A DNA stretch of 64,000 nt. Source: Mytilus edulis (taxonomy: Eukaryota > Mollusca > Bivalvia > Mytilida > Mytilidae). The position numbers were made by a program, and so were the translations under genes. A model generated the notes under the pieces. It was not told where the DNA came from, did not search any database, and worked only from the letters and a program-made list of their open reading frames with translations. The DNA lies in assembly GCF_963676685.1 (NCBI RefSeq), contig NC_092345.1, positions 76,435,960 to 76,499,959 of the forward strand. The letters run 5' to 3'. Below, piece after piece: positions 11,976 to 25,200 of this stretch (position 1 is its first letter; every line of letters begins with the position of its first letter).

Positions 11976-12188
11976 ATGAGAGGTCATAATGTGTTCATTT
12001 CAAATATCAGATTCCTCTCCTCCAAAAATGAGTTGGATGGGTATCCAGATTCCAGAATCTTTCACAAACGAGACGGTTTTAATTTTAAAATTATCAATTT
12101 CCCCCATCTTAGAAGCAATATACCAATTTTACCTGCATATGGCCTATATATAATCCAACTTATTCGGTATGCAAGAGCTTGCTGCTGA
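11976..12188 (+). pseudogene. Penelope-like RT C-terminal fragment
   Basis: The plus-strand frame contains RIFHKRDGFNFKIINFPHLR, SNIPILPAYGLYI and QLIRYARACC. These are the same blocks as the minus-strand copy at 2350-2841 (KLYHKRDDFSFQIVNF, VSQLIRYSRAC). Only about 60 residues remain, without the catalytic YxDD box. A tandem repeat and then a hammerhead-like relic follow in the order expected at the 3' side of such elements. Confidence 0.7.
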
Positions 12189-12206
12189 TTTTTTATACTT
12201 TATAAA

Positions 12207-12463
12207 ACGTCACATGTGTGATAGCATAGATTGTTCTAAATAATAAGGATTTTCTTATCCCAAGCATAAAAACGTCACATGTGTGATAGCATAGATTGTT
12301 CTAAATAATAAGGATGTTCTTATCCCAAGCATAAAAACGTCACATGTGTGATAGCATAGATTGTTCTAAATAAGGATGTTCTTATCCCAAGCATAAAAAC
12401 GTCACATGTGTGATAGCATAGATTGTTCTATATAATAAGGATGTTCTTATCCCAAGCATAAAA
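12207..12463. repeat. 65-bp tandem repeat, 4 copies
   Basis: Units start at about 12207, 12272, 12337 and 12399 with acgtcacatgtgtgatagca, and end with cttatcccaagcataaaaac. Periods are 65, 65 and 62 bp; one copy has lost three bases. It lies between the reverse-transcriptase fragment and the hammerhead-like relic. Confidence 0.9.
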
Positions 12464-12540
12464 ACATAGCCGTATTTGACACAACCTTTTTCAACTTCTG
12501 TACAACTTCGTACTTTTTTTCACTTTCGATCTTTTATATC

Positions 12541-12590
12541 TGGGCGTCACTGGTGAGTCTTGTGTGGACGAGGCGCGTTTTTGGCCTATT
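12541..12590 (+). ncRNA. Degenerate hammerhead-ribozyme-like motif
   Basis: The order is ctggtga (12550-12556; consensus CUGANGA with one change), a small stem II gtc/gac closed by a 7-nt loop, then gagg (12570-12573; consensus GAAA) and a GC-rich third stem. Penelope-like elements are known to carry hammerhead ribozymes in their terminal repeats, and this follows a Penelope-like fragment by about 350 bp. Both core boxes are mutated, so it should be inactive. Confidence 0.4.
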
Positions 12591-12609
12591 GAATTTTAAA
12601 CTTGATGCC

Positions 12610-13160
12610 TTTTGTTATCTTTTAATCATGTGTTTCTTTGTCTAATACGTTCTCCTATTTATTTGTATTGTAGTCCTGTAATATTATGTTGTCATTTCAA
12701 TTTTATATTTAATATTGCCATTAAAGTGCGAGGTTTGGCATGCCACAAAACCAGGTTCAACCCACCATTTTTATCTTTAAAAATGTCCTGTACAAAGTCA
12801 GGAAAATGGCCATTGTTATATTATAGTTCGTTTCTGTGTGTGTAACATTTTAACGTTGTGTTTCCGTTTTGTCGTTTGTTTTCTCTTATATTTGAGTGTG
12901 AATTCACATTACTATAAGACGTTTCACGGTACTTTTCAATCTGAAATTCATGTATTTGGTTTTGATGTTATATTTGTTATTCTCATCGGATTTTGTCTAA
13001 TGCTTAGTCCGTTTCTGTGTAGGTTACATTTTAATGTTGTGTCGTTGTTCTCTTATATTTAATGCGTTTCCCTCAGTTTTAGTTTGTTACCCAAATTTTG
13101 TTTTTTGTCCATAGATTTACAAGTTTTGAACAGCGGTAGACTACTGTTGCCTTTATTTAT
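12610..13160 (+). mobile_element. Dispersed repeat, direct copy
   Basis: This is the fullest copy of the family shared with 8740-9290 (direct) and 7920-8260 (inverted). It runs from ttaatcatgtgtttctttgt to cagcggtagactactgttgc. Two small frames inside it are not conserved in the other copies, so it is treated as non-coding. Confidence 0.7.
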
Positions 13161-13369
13161 AAGTAGAAAGTTGATAAAACTGGGATATGTCACTGTGTCT
13201 TGTCACAGTGTCTCATACTTTTTTTTTTAAATTCATCTGAAGGTACAAATGTACCAAGACCTTTTTCGTTAATATTCTGTATCAACTTCACAAATAATAC
13301 ACGATGGTCTTGCAGTATAAATTCTGTACACTGACAATGTTTATCATCTTAATAACGTGTTATAGTCTT

Positions 13370-13915
13370 CTTTTGTTTGTCTTTATGAATATTACTGTTT
13401 AGTCTGTTTTGGTGACATCCCATCATTGTGTTATGGAGAGAAAACATGTGTATTCTTGTCTTTCGTTTTTTGCTAATGTGCTTGCCTATATGCCTTTTAA
13501 TTTTTCTTTGTTACACATGACATGACTCTGTTCTTATATATCCTGTCATTGTGTTATTGTGCTATGTTAAATTCTTGTATTCTTGTCTTTCATTTTTGCT
13601 AATGTGCTTTGTCTGTATGCCTTTCATGTTTTTATAGTGATTAAGACTTTAACACAATGTTGACTGCTGTACTCCTATTTTTGACATTTTTAACTACAAT
13701 GTCTTTTTTTCAATATAATTGAATTTTATGCCACTCTCATACAAGTGATAGGTTTAATCCACCATTTTCTACATAAGAAAATGGCTGTAACTAGTCAGAA
13801 AGACAGTTGTTATCCATTTGTTTGATGAGTTTGACCTTTTGATTTTGGCATTTGTTTACATACTTTCCATTTTGAATTTTTCTCAAATTTCAGTATTTCT
13901 GTTATTTTACTTTTT
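13370..13915 (+). mobile_element. Dispersed repeat with internal duplication
   Basis: The segment holding gtattcttgtctttc and gctaatgtgctt occurs twice, at about 13450-13500 and 13575-13625. It is followed by a conserved-looking tail (ggtttaatccaccattttct ... ccttttgattttggcatttg). The tail is related to the inverted fragment at 7641-7800. No protein is encoded. Confidence 0.55.
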
Positions 13916-14050
13916 ATTAAGTGCAAAAATCAAACTTTCTAAATAATGGTGTTGTCGCATAGCAAATGAAAGGTCGTCAAGTCTTCATTACAAATATCAT
14001 ACTTACAATCTTGTAAATTACGGTAAGTAGTGTCATTAAGTCGAAAAGTG

Positions 14051-14742
14051 TTAAAGGGGCACTAGCTACGAGATATATAAAAAAATCTGAAGTTTGATTT
14101 TTTTTGTTCAATCAATAATGAAAGTGAAATAGTGAAATAACAATTCGCTTTTTGCAGCCAAAAAGGTTCAATTTTGTCAAATTACGCTAACAAACATTGA
14201 TAATTAGTTATTCACTTGCAAGTGAATGAGTCGACCTCTTTAAATCCATATTCATGTGAACTTAAATTTAACCCCTAGCTAGAGATTGACAACGCATGCA
14301 TTGTACGTGTACTGGTTATTTAAAGAAAAAGAATGTCAACAATGAAAGTGAAACTATGGTAAATCATTTGATTACTAATTCGACGCACATAAAATCATTC
14401 TTATACAGTTAAAAGCAATGAGAAGCATCTATTTTAAATCTATAAAATCAAATCAAACAGACCTATAAAAATCCAATTGCACGTGTTGGTTTAATCTATT
14501 CATATCTTTATTCATTTTTACATCGCTTATATGGTCATCTGAGGTCAAATCGATAGTTAATTAGATGGCGTCTTGACTAAAATACACACGAAACGAACCT
14601 ATGTATTATTTAGACCATGCTCTGTAAACTGTTTATTTTAGACTTTTGATAGTTTGGATAAATGTTTTACATTGTTATAAATCAAATATGAGAATTTGAG
14701 TCAAATCGGTGACCATGAATTTAAGAGCTAGTGCCCCTTTAA
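14051..14742. mobile_element. TTAA-flanked foldback element, copy 1
   Basis: The ends are ttaaaggggcactagct and agctagtgcccctttaa, so the inverted termini are bounded by TTAA on both sides, as in piggyBac-type insertion. The 692-bp body has no transposase. A second member lies at 26214-26628; shared inner text includes ggataaatgtt and gagaatttgagtcaaat. Confidence 0.75.
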
Positions 14743-16212
14743 GTTTAAATGAAAGGTTGTAAAGAGTGCATCACAAATATAAAACTTTGACAGGAAAGAA
14801 CAACATTTGAATTATTTTACTAGTTTGGTTTAGGCTATTCTTATTTTGATATTATTAATTAAAACATCTTCTGCAGAACTTCTATTCTAAAGCATGCTGA
14901 AAAGAATGAAAAGTTCTGTCCAAAGGGAGATAATAATTCATCACAAGAATTCCCAACCTTTAAAAAAAAAGCAAACAACATATAAAAGAAAAAAAAGGCA
15001 AATTATTTTTAATGTAATATTTGTGATATATAAATATACATAAAAAGTTCATGTAAAACTCATCAAACACATAACAAAATGGTAATTCTTCTTCATAAAG
15101 GTTTTTAAAAATAGTCTACATAACAAGACTCTAAGAACATTTAGTATTAGGTTTTTAAAAAAGATCTGATCTGATAATCACAATTCTGTTACATATACAG
15201 ATCGATAGATTAAGAAGACAACAAAAGATAAAAGTTTCCATTAAATAAGATTAAAATGTAAAATTGCAAAAAATCATGGTTATTTGCTTTGGAAGCAAGT
15301 TCACAAGACAAAACATTATACAATGTATGTGAATATTTTCTGATTAAGTTTTAATTATGTATAATTTTCAACTATAAATGTAAATATTTATCAGTTTTAT
15401 TTCTTTTTAGGCACGTATCATTTACCTTCAAGCACTGTGTAACACTGGTTTTGTTTGAAACAACACATTGATAACTATATAGAAATAAAAAATGTATGTA
15501 AAAAACTAAATAATCAATGATCGGAAAAAACAATGCAGTTTGGTAAGGTTTAGATGACCAATGAATAAAAAACCTCATATTCCAAAATGGACACCAAAGT
15601 CTGCTTTAAAGTCATAAAAAGCTTTCGCTTACTGAATTGTTTTCAAGCTGAAATTGTAAATTTTGTATGAATGTTTTCTTTCTTTTTGTGCATTTGAAAA
15701 AAACAAAAATCAAGCTATATTCAATATCTAAATATTTGTATTTGTGCCTTTTGATACCTTTATTTTGAAATGTTTTAGAGAGGTATTTTGAAATGTTTTA
15801 GAGCTTCAATGTACAAAAAATATATTGCATAAGTGTGAGGCAGATTTTTCATATATAATTAAAATGAAAAAGTGTATCAATTTCTAGAATCACATCTGAT
15901 TACAAAATGGAGGCATAGGGTTTATCAAAAATAAAAAATCTAACTCATCACAAGTACTGTTAAACAGAAAATGATAAAGTTGAGAAAATGGAATGCACAA
16001 ATACATTGTAGAATGTCTAGTGCATGTAGGACATTAATGCATGTTTCGTAGATACATTGTAACATGAAGAAGTTTAAATGCTTTTTTTTAACTTTGCTTT
16101 TGTACATAATATTAAAATGACTATGTGCAAACAGTCTTTACCACATGATTAAAAAAAAGGTAAATAACAAGAATACATTTTATACCCTAACATAGTATAT
16201 ATATAATAAAAT
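14743..16212 (-). other. CDK9 3' flank and probable 3' UTR
   Basis: This is AT-rich sequence immediately downstream of the CDK9 stop codon. Reverse-complement AATAAA signals occur (for example near 15396), but none can be chosen. No other gene is supported. Confidence 0.45.
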
Positions 16213-19200
16213 TTAGAAAACCCGTTCAAAATGTTGGTCTGGATTGTGTGCTGCTGGTTTACCGGGTGCATTTGGAGCAGGCTGGCGGGTACCTGGTCTT
16301 CTTGGTGCTAAATATTCAAACATTGAAGTTGTGTGTTTTGATAAGGTAGTGCTCAAATCAATTGGCATTGGGTCAGTCCAGAAAAAGTCATGGTTCAGTG
16401 CAGTATCAGCATCTATTCTTTTTGCTGGATCTATTGTCAGCAGTCTGTCAAGCATCTCCAAAGCATACTGGTCTTTAACATAATAATTCAATCTGTCTTT
16501 AACTTTCCTTCTCTGGCCAGATATCAGATCTATTTTCCCCCAGAGAGGGAGTTTTTCAACGTTTGGCCACACCTCCTTTGTGATTGATCCACAAAGTTGA
16601 CTGATTAGTTGTAACTGATGCTGTTCTGTTCTGCCTTGCATGATCGGAGTACGGGTCCACATCTCTGCCATGATGCACCCAACTCCCCACGTATCAATTC
16701 CTGGACCATAATCACGTTCTCCCAATAATAGTTCTGGTGGTCTATACCATAATGTGACAACACGATTAGTATATCTATTTGGATTCCCTTTATTACTTAA
16801 ACTGAAAGATCGGGCAAGTCCAAAGTCAGCTAACTTTAGTACACCATTTTTGGTTATTAGAATATTGGCAGCTTTCATGTCTCGATGCAGAATTTTATTA
16901 CTGTGCAAGAAATAAAGTCCATTCAGCAACTGTTGAACAATTTTTTTAATTTCGCCTAAATTAAATTTGACATTTGTGTTTGAGAGTAATCCAGCCAGAT
17001 CGTGTTCACAAAAGTCTGAGATCATATAGAATGTACTTTTATATCTGTTGTATGGGGTCGCTGAAAAGAGAGAAATATAGAATGTACTTTTATATCTGTT
17101 GTATGGGGTCGCTGAAAAGAGAGAAATATAGAATGTACTTTTATATCTGTTGTATGGGGTCGCTGAAAAGAGAGAAATATAGAATGTACTTTTATATCTG
17201 TTGTATGGGGTCGCTGAAAAGAGAGAAATATAGAATGTACTTTTATATCTGTTGTATGGGGTCGCTGAAAAGAGAGAAATATAGAATGTACTTTTATATC
17301 TGTTGTATGGGGTCGCTGAAAACAAAAAAGTCTTCCATTTAGGATTTTCTGTCTATTATAAATACTCATAAATGTATTACAAATTCAATAATGAGAATTA
17401 ATGTCACTTTATATATTTAATTTCACTAATTCGAATGAAGAGACTAGATATAAAACCAAACAATATAAGTTATAAACTTCAACATAATGAGACTTTTTTT
17501 ATGTTTCAGTTAAAATATTTATACAAAACTTCATTTATTGAATGATTATTGAGTACAAGATCTTTTTAGATTTGTTTGGATGCCAAAATTTGTTTGAAAT
17601 CACAACCAATACATACAATATAAAACATCTATCAAAAAAGTATTTCTTGTTGTTTTTCTTGGTTAGTATGATTCCTATGACAAACAGTAAATTAATACTG
17701 TCACTGGACTACTCTAAGGGAAGGACCATTTAATTTCAAGCAGGAGTATTTTTTATAAAAAATATTCTGAATCCAAATTTTCCCCATACATATACATGTA
17801 GTATTAAATATTGAAAAAAATAATTTGAATGATAGCTTTGCAAAACCAAATAAAACTCATTTCACTTTGCATGAGAACAAAAATCTGACTCAACCAAAGA
17901 AAATATAACCCCAAACCCTGGAAGTTAAATGGTTGCTCCCTAAGAGAATAGTCGGGTCTAGTTACATAGAATGTTTTGTTCTAAAGATCTAAGACTATCT
18001 TAAACAAGTATTTCACTTCTTTTAGTTTACCTTTTGATCTACAAATCTCTACTAGATTCAACACATTGTCATGTTTAAGCAACTGCAATATCTTGATCTC
18101 CCTCAAAGCAGTAATTGGAAACTATAAAAGAAATTTCAAATTTGAATATGCATATAAATAAATCAAGCCATAAGTGTAATGTACAGTATATCCATTAAGT
18201 TAGCTAAACTGGAAAAAAGTAGACAATTACAAAATGTAACTGTTCACTGACAGAGGTCAATAGTTCAGTATACTTGAGAAAAGTTTGTCTGAGTGATAAA
18301 AATAAATACAAATGAAAATAATAAAGTAAAAATATTGATGTAGATGAAGTTGAAGAGGAATTAAAGTGAGAGTGATCTTCTTCATTTAAATGGCAACCTT
18401 CTAAAGAGCACCTGCATGTTTAATTAAGAGGTCAAGGTCAAACCACAATGATATTTTAAAACACAAACCTATACATACTTGAAGACTCTTTTAGTCAATA
18501 CAATTTTGGGGTATAACATATAGTAAAAGGAAGACTTTAACTTGTGGAGTAATACAGCAAATATGACAGTTTTAAAAAGTATGTTATAATAACCATACAA
18601 TTATAAACGTGATATGAAACTAAATGTAAATTTTTCCTCCTTTCACTTAGACTTTAGAAGCTTCAAAGCATTTCAAGCAAACCTTATACATTCTATTTAA
18701 CTACTTCTATAAAGATTACAACCATTACAGGTAGGTTACCTGTAAAAATCCCAGAACTAATATGAGTTTTTGTTTTGATATTGTAAATATATAGTAATCT
18801 GGTAACAGGAGATAGGGCTAAAGAAGTTTTATTGATTCATGTTATTTCTTTATTTTATTCCATGCAGGGTACACAATCATCATCAAATCTTAATTTCAAA
18901 CGATTCATATTGAATTAACATTATAAATCATACATTTACAGAAACTCAAATGTACTGTTTCTACATGTAAAAGTTATATTCAAAACTTTTTTAATTTTTA
19001 AACAAATGTAAGCAGTAAAAAAAGCACAATTTAACAACCATTTATTTCAAATAAGTAATTTATTCATCTTACATACCCCTTCCTTTTCATTTTCCATGAG
19101 TATCTTTTTCATAGCAACAAGTCTCTTTGTGTTCCTATCTCTGGCTTTGAACACTTCCCTGAAATAATGATAAGTTCAATTATTTAAGTTATAATCTAAT

Positions 19201-22200
19201 TTTGGAATGTGGATGTAATACATCTTCTGACAGCTGACTGAAAGGTTTATGTCTGTGAACTCATAGAAATATTTTTTTCACAAGACCATGATGACATTAA
19301 CATCTTTTTCATGATTTGCTCTTTTATATTGGAATTTAGAATTAAATGTTAAGGAATACATTTGTAACTTGGGCGATAAACTTACAATAGGAATCAAATC
19401 TGAAGGATCCTTTAAAGTCGTGTACAGTTATTGCGACTTATTCCGCATGTCCAATAACTCCACCCCTTTACTTTCTTTTGTGTCCCTTCAAAAAAATATT
19501 TTGTCTACTCTACTATATTATTTGAACTTAGAAGAAAACAATTTGCTGACTTATACTGCTAAACCAAAGGGAGACAATCCAATTTTAAATATGGACCATA
19601 ATTTGGTATTCTGCCTTTGGTTTCTTTTTGTATCCTTTTTTATAAGTTCTAAAACTTTAACTTTTATTCTGTGGGTTGTGTTGGTGTTAGAATAGTATTA
19701 ATGGAACAATTGAGTTTTTCAAGAAAAAATTAATACATTTTGATTCACCGTTTACGTGACAGGAAACCAAACAGGAAACCAATCTTTATTTTCTTTATTT
19801 TGCACAATATATTTCAATAGACATAAATGAACACCATTACTAGTGTTACTTGCTTCATGTTAATATTTAAAATCTATTTTCAATGTTAAATTATAGTTTT
19901 TTTTAAACGCGACAGGAAACCATAAGAAACCGAAAGCATTTTTTTAGTTTAATTTTATTGCAAAATCTGCTTAAAATAATCTGAACAGTATACTTTTTCT
20001 TAAAATCCATCTTAAATGTAACAGTATTATAAAACTCCTAAATATGTGCTTGTTTTGAAAACAATTAGTACAATTTATTTAGAAATTTCCATATTTTCTT
20101 CATTGATACAGGATACCATAATCGTTGTATCTTGATGTTTTAGCCAAATAAAATGAATTTATATTTGGTTTTGAAATTCCAGTTATATACAATATTTTCC
20201 AAATCATTGGCAATGTAAAATTCTTTAAATCCAGTAAAGAAAAAAACTTTTAACTTGGAATTAAAATCTTTAAAATAGGCACCATGTGATATTTGTGACC
20301 TGTACACCATCTACATGGTTTCCACATTTTAACCTACTTTAGTGGGCTAAAATCAATAAAGTACTTCCTTTCAAGTCATGCATGGTAAAAGTTTACTTCT
20401 CCTTTGACAAGTTTATTGCGTTTCTGAAAAGTGTTTGCAGAACATGAATAAAAAAAAATAATTAAAAATTGTGACAAAGATACAAACTTTGTACATTCCA
20501 AGTGTAACGGTATATTAACATGTATTTTTTATTAAATTATCTTTATTCACCTAAAATATCCAGTAATATTTACTGCTGAAGCAAAATCAATCCAACGAGC
20601 ATCGGCACAATGATGAGAGACGTAATGTCTATTGAATTTTCCAAGGACCCTTTACATCGTTATCCGGAAACGAAGTGTGTTATAACGTCTGTCAAATCTG
20701 AAATCGATTTTGTCAAGTCACTGGGCATTTATTTTCACACAAGATCGTATGTAACATTATGCACATAGGAAAAATAATAGACCCCCGGCGCAATCTCTTT
20801 GAAAATTGTATTTTCCTTTTTAAAACAAGACGAAACAAGTCTACAGATTATGTTTGCTAACATCCCATGGCCAGTGGAAACAAAAACAATGTTTAGACCT
20901 AGTATTTCATATATACGGCCGTAAGGGCGTGATCACATGTTAGTCACATGTTTCACGTATGACCGGAAATGATTAGAACTTAACGACAAAAACAATTTTG
21001 ATAAAAAAAGGAAATAACTGGACTTCTATTTCGTGTGAAATGTAACGCATAACGATAACGTCATTTTCTAACTTAATTATTACGAAGAACAAAACTAGAA
21101 TGTAAATCATCTCTGATTTACCTGTTTGAACATCATGCGAGAGTTCATATTTGCATATTTTTATAAAAATTCTATTACAACAAAGCAGATTACATTATCT
21201 AAAATTTGCGTTACGAAATCGGAAACCAAAGTAAGGCTAGTGTTCTTACACCTGCTACAGAAATACTTATAGTTCTCTGCATTTTCTTCTGACTATTCTT
21301 ATTGGTCGATGTTCTTTATTATTTGAAAGCAAAAGTTACAAATTTGCCGGGGACGATTATCTATAAATCAGTCAGCGTTATGCACTTCGGAAGCGAAAAG
21401 TAACGCGAGAAACGACACAAAAATACGGCCGTATAATCTTTGGAATTTGTTAATTTCAATTTTTTTCTAGGGAAGAGTAGCATACACTTGTATGTTGATA
21501 AAAATAAAGGCATCTTTAGATGTAGTTACAACTTTTCTTACAGTAATACACATTTTTATCACTTTTCTATCTTATAGGAAACGAGCCCAATAGCAAATTA
21601 TGGTCCATATATAGAAAGCCATTTTTTTCTCTTAAAGTTCCTGTATCAATCATGTAATTAATAGTCATTAATCATTTGTTAATGGAAAAGTTTGATACCA
21701 ATTTTTTGTATCTTGGGGTATTTTTTTCTATTAAAAAGAAAATCATAAAATTAATTACCTCTGCAATAAAATTGTGGGTTAATCTAAAAGGTGTGGCTAA
21801 ACTGCAATTTTAAAATAGTCTAAACATGTGGCAATTTTTTATGACAAGACTTTTAACCATGATTTTTTATCTATTTCTATAATAACATTTTTTTAACTTT
21901 TCTTTTTTTCAGTTTCTTAAAGGGAAACTTCGCAAAAAAATCAAAAATTGATATTATGTTCATTCAGTATAAAAATGCTCAAATTCAGAGTTATTAAAGT
22001 TTTATTCCGCTAGATAAGCGTTCACCATCGATTTTAAATTTAGAGTATCAATTCTCTGCGTTCGGCCATTTTGTCTTCTTTCCCGATCAATAACAACGAT
22101 ATGTCTATAAACAACAAAGGAACAAAACTACAGTAACCGATGTAGTCGTAATTGCGTGTCGATATCTTGTCAATCGTACGGTTGTTTTATCCGACTAACT

Positions 22201-25200
22201 AACTTGATACGGAAAATATTCTTATTTTTTTAAATTACCATGGTCTGTTGTTTTTAAACTGTTGATATTGGAATTAGGTAAAAAGTCAAAGTTGAAATCA
22301 TAAATAAGTGTTCCGTGAAAATTGTTTTCGAAAATCAAATTGTTCATATACTGTAAAATCACAAATTTTCTTGGGGGATTTAATTTCGTTTATTTCGTGG
22401 ATAAGAATTATCCACGAAATTATAACCCCAACGAAAATTTAACTGTAGATTTACATTATTTTATGATCTTATTGACATTATATAATTGATGAACATAAAT
22501 GCAGACAATGAAATAAATAGGTTAATTGATTAGACATCGATATTCAAAGGTTTTCTTTAAGTCATATGATAATCCTAATCATTTGTTTGTACAGTAATTA
22601 ATAATCACGAAGAACTGTCAACCAATGTCATTTAACAGTCTAATGTGTCTGTAATGCCCTCAAGTTGTAATACATTTATTACACAATCATTGTCCTTGGA
22701 TAAAACATCAAAGGTGTGTAACAGCCAATTAGCGTGTGCAGGTTACAACACTTGATTAGTGCTCACTGTTACTATGAAATGCAATTATTGATTTTTTTCC
22801 CAACGGCAAAAGTTCACATCAGTTTTATTGAGTATTGTCAATTATAAAGTGACATTTGTATAATTTTTTTCTAAACTTAAAAACCACGAAAATTAATCCC
22901 CACGAACTCACTTTTGGATACAAAACCACGAAATTTTAACCCCACGAAAATTAATGTTTATACAGTAATTCTTTAAAGTAATAAACTTTTTTCAAATAAA
23001 TTCTGATCTTCCCTCATTTGATCACCAGCATGGCTAAAGGTATTACTTCCAAAGGTATTGTGAGGGGTGTGAGGTGACACGTCCAGGTATTCAAGCGATT
23101 TCCTGTCGGGTTGCAAGTTCATGCATCGTTTCACCTCTGCAGGTATTGATCAGTGTACACGGCGGATAACTTATAACTTTCCATTTTGAACTATCAGATG
23201 TATAATATACAACTCTGTCTTACTTGTCATTACTAAACTCATACGCTTGTTTATAAATAACATTTCTGGTGTAAAGAATATTATTCATAAAAATATAAAT
23301 AATACCCAAAAAATAAGATTTGATGAAATTAAAATCTATTTAAATATTTTTTCCAAGGGTGAATTTGGGAAAATGTAATATATACTCATTGTCAATAGTG
23401 AAGGACAGATTGGAACATACCAGAAATATTGATTTTAAAAAATGTATGCACTTGTCGACGATTCGTTTATACGACTGGGATGAAAGTTACAGAACTATAG
23501 CGCAATTTAAAATATATACATGTATATAATACATTGAACATAAGAAAAAAACATATATTTTGAATAAATTGGGGTAAAAGTTGTGTAAAAAGACTAGTCC
23601 ACGTATGCCAAGAGTATGTAATCATCGAATGTCGATAGACTATTGTATACCAGAATAAGAAGAAGAAGAGAACCAATTTGATTTAAATACAGGTCGATGT
23701 ATAATTTGCTTTGGTTCATCGAAGTTGTGGACACAGTAAAATCACAGATTAATATTTCAATAAAATTAAGATTGTTCTCGAACAAAGGAAGGAATTCGTC
23801 ATCACAATTGTTATACATGCCACTGGACAAACACTAATTATCCCCAAGGGATGTGAATATTTTGCTGGGAAACTATTGAGTATCAAAGTTTCAAATTAAT
23901 TTCGGGATTTATTTTCTTTCTTGGTATTCAAGGGAAATATGACATTAAATTGGTTCTGTCTTTTTTTTAAACATCGTTAAAAAGATGCGTGTCTAAGGTG
24001 GATGCCACAAGAACCCCGTAATACTAGTACAAGAGTATAGCATGTAAACATTCCTTCTCAATAATATGGTTGTATTGGAAATATTTTCATACAGATTGAC
24101 AACTCATGGTCCGATATGCATGTAATATTTTCCACATGACGCCCATAGTTCTTTCTACCATCATCATCTTATTCTTTGATATTGCTGTAAACATCGATGG
24201 TTCACACCCAAACAAAATGGGAGTAATGTACCTTCAGAGCTTCTCCGTGGTATACACTTGTGAAAATTAATATATAGACGAAATTTCTGTATTGAAATGA
24301 ATCTACATCTTCAAATAACGATTTTGAGTAATCACCTTACAAAACAATATAAACGTATGGCAAGATATAACCATGAAGGAATTTAGTTTTTGTCAGACAC
24401 AAGAACTCATCACTATCATAAACGTATACGTATATATGCATGCAGTTTCAAATATCAAGAACAAGCGGTTGATGTCGATAATCCGTTTTCTAACTGTTCA
24501 GAGTTAGACATGTCACTTGTCTCTACATCTTTTATATAAGCTTTGGATTTTACATATTTTGGCCACGAGCATCACTGAAGAGACATTATTTGTCGAAATG
24601 CGCATCTGGTGCAGAAAAATTGGTACCGTTAATGTTATTGTTCATTCTTGGAAGCCTTCATATTCCCCGTCCAACGATGGGAACTCTTTCTGGTTGTGTT
24701 GACTATAAATGCTTGTATGGTAATTCTGTCGTTTATCTGTACAAGTGGTTGCATTTCCTCTCCTTTCCCAACAAACAACTAACGAAACGCTACTAGTCTG
24801 CTTTCTCCAGAGCTCATCCTCAATGGCGCTTATACGTCATGAAACTTACATGTATACTAATAATGATTGTTTCAAGAACAACGATGTATGGACGAACTAT
24901 TCTAAATTCGTCAATATCAGTTATGCATGACTAAAATATAAGTTTTATTACAACTACTGTATTACTTATTTGGATTAATGACGGCTATCATGTTCAACAT
25001 TGCACAAATATTATCATAGAATTTAAAAATAAATGTACAAAAATCCTTAAAAAAAAATAATGCCTTAGCTTAGATCATTGGTATTCTTTTCACAAAAAGT
25101 TTGTGTAAATGATTGTCAAATGAATTTAATATGTAAGAATGAAATGTTAAAAAGAAACACACAAAAAATCATGCATGTTGTATGTTGTATTTTTTTTCAA

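Noticed and set aside
12612-13062. Two plus-strand frames of 74-77 codons
   Set aside because: They lie in a dispersed repeat whose other copies (8740-9290, 7641-8260) do not keep the frames.
16974-17342. 122-codon plus-strand and 115-codon minus-strand frames
   Set aside because: They are shadows of the 51-bp array over CDK9 exon 4, in frames other than the kinase phase.
19369-19695. 108-codon plus-strand frame in CDK9 intron 1
   Set aside because: It starts at a non-ATG codon and has no domain; chance openness in AT-rich DNA.
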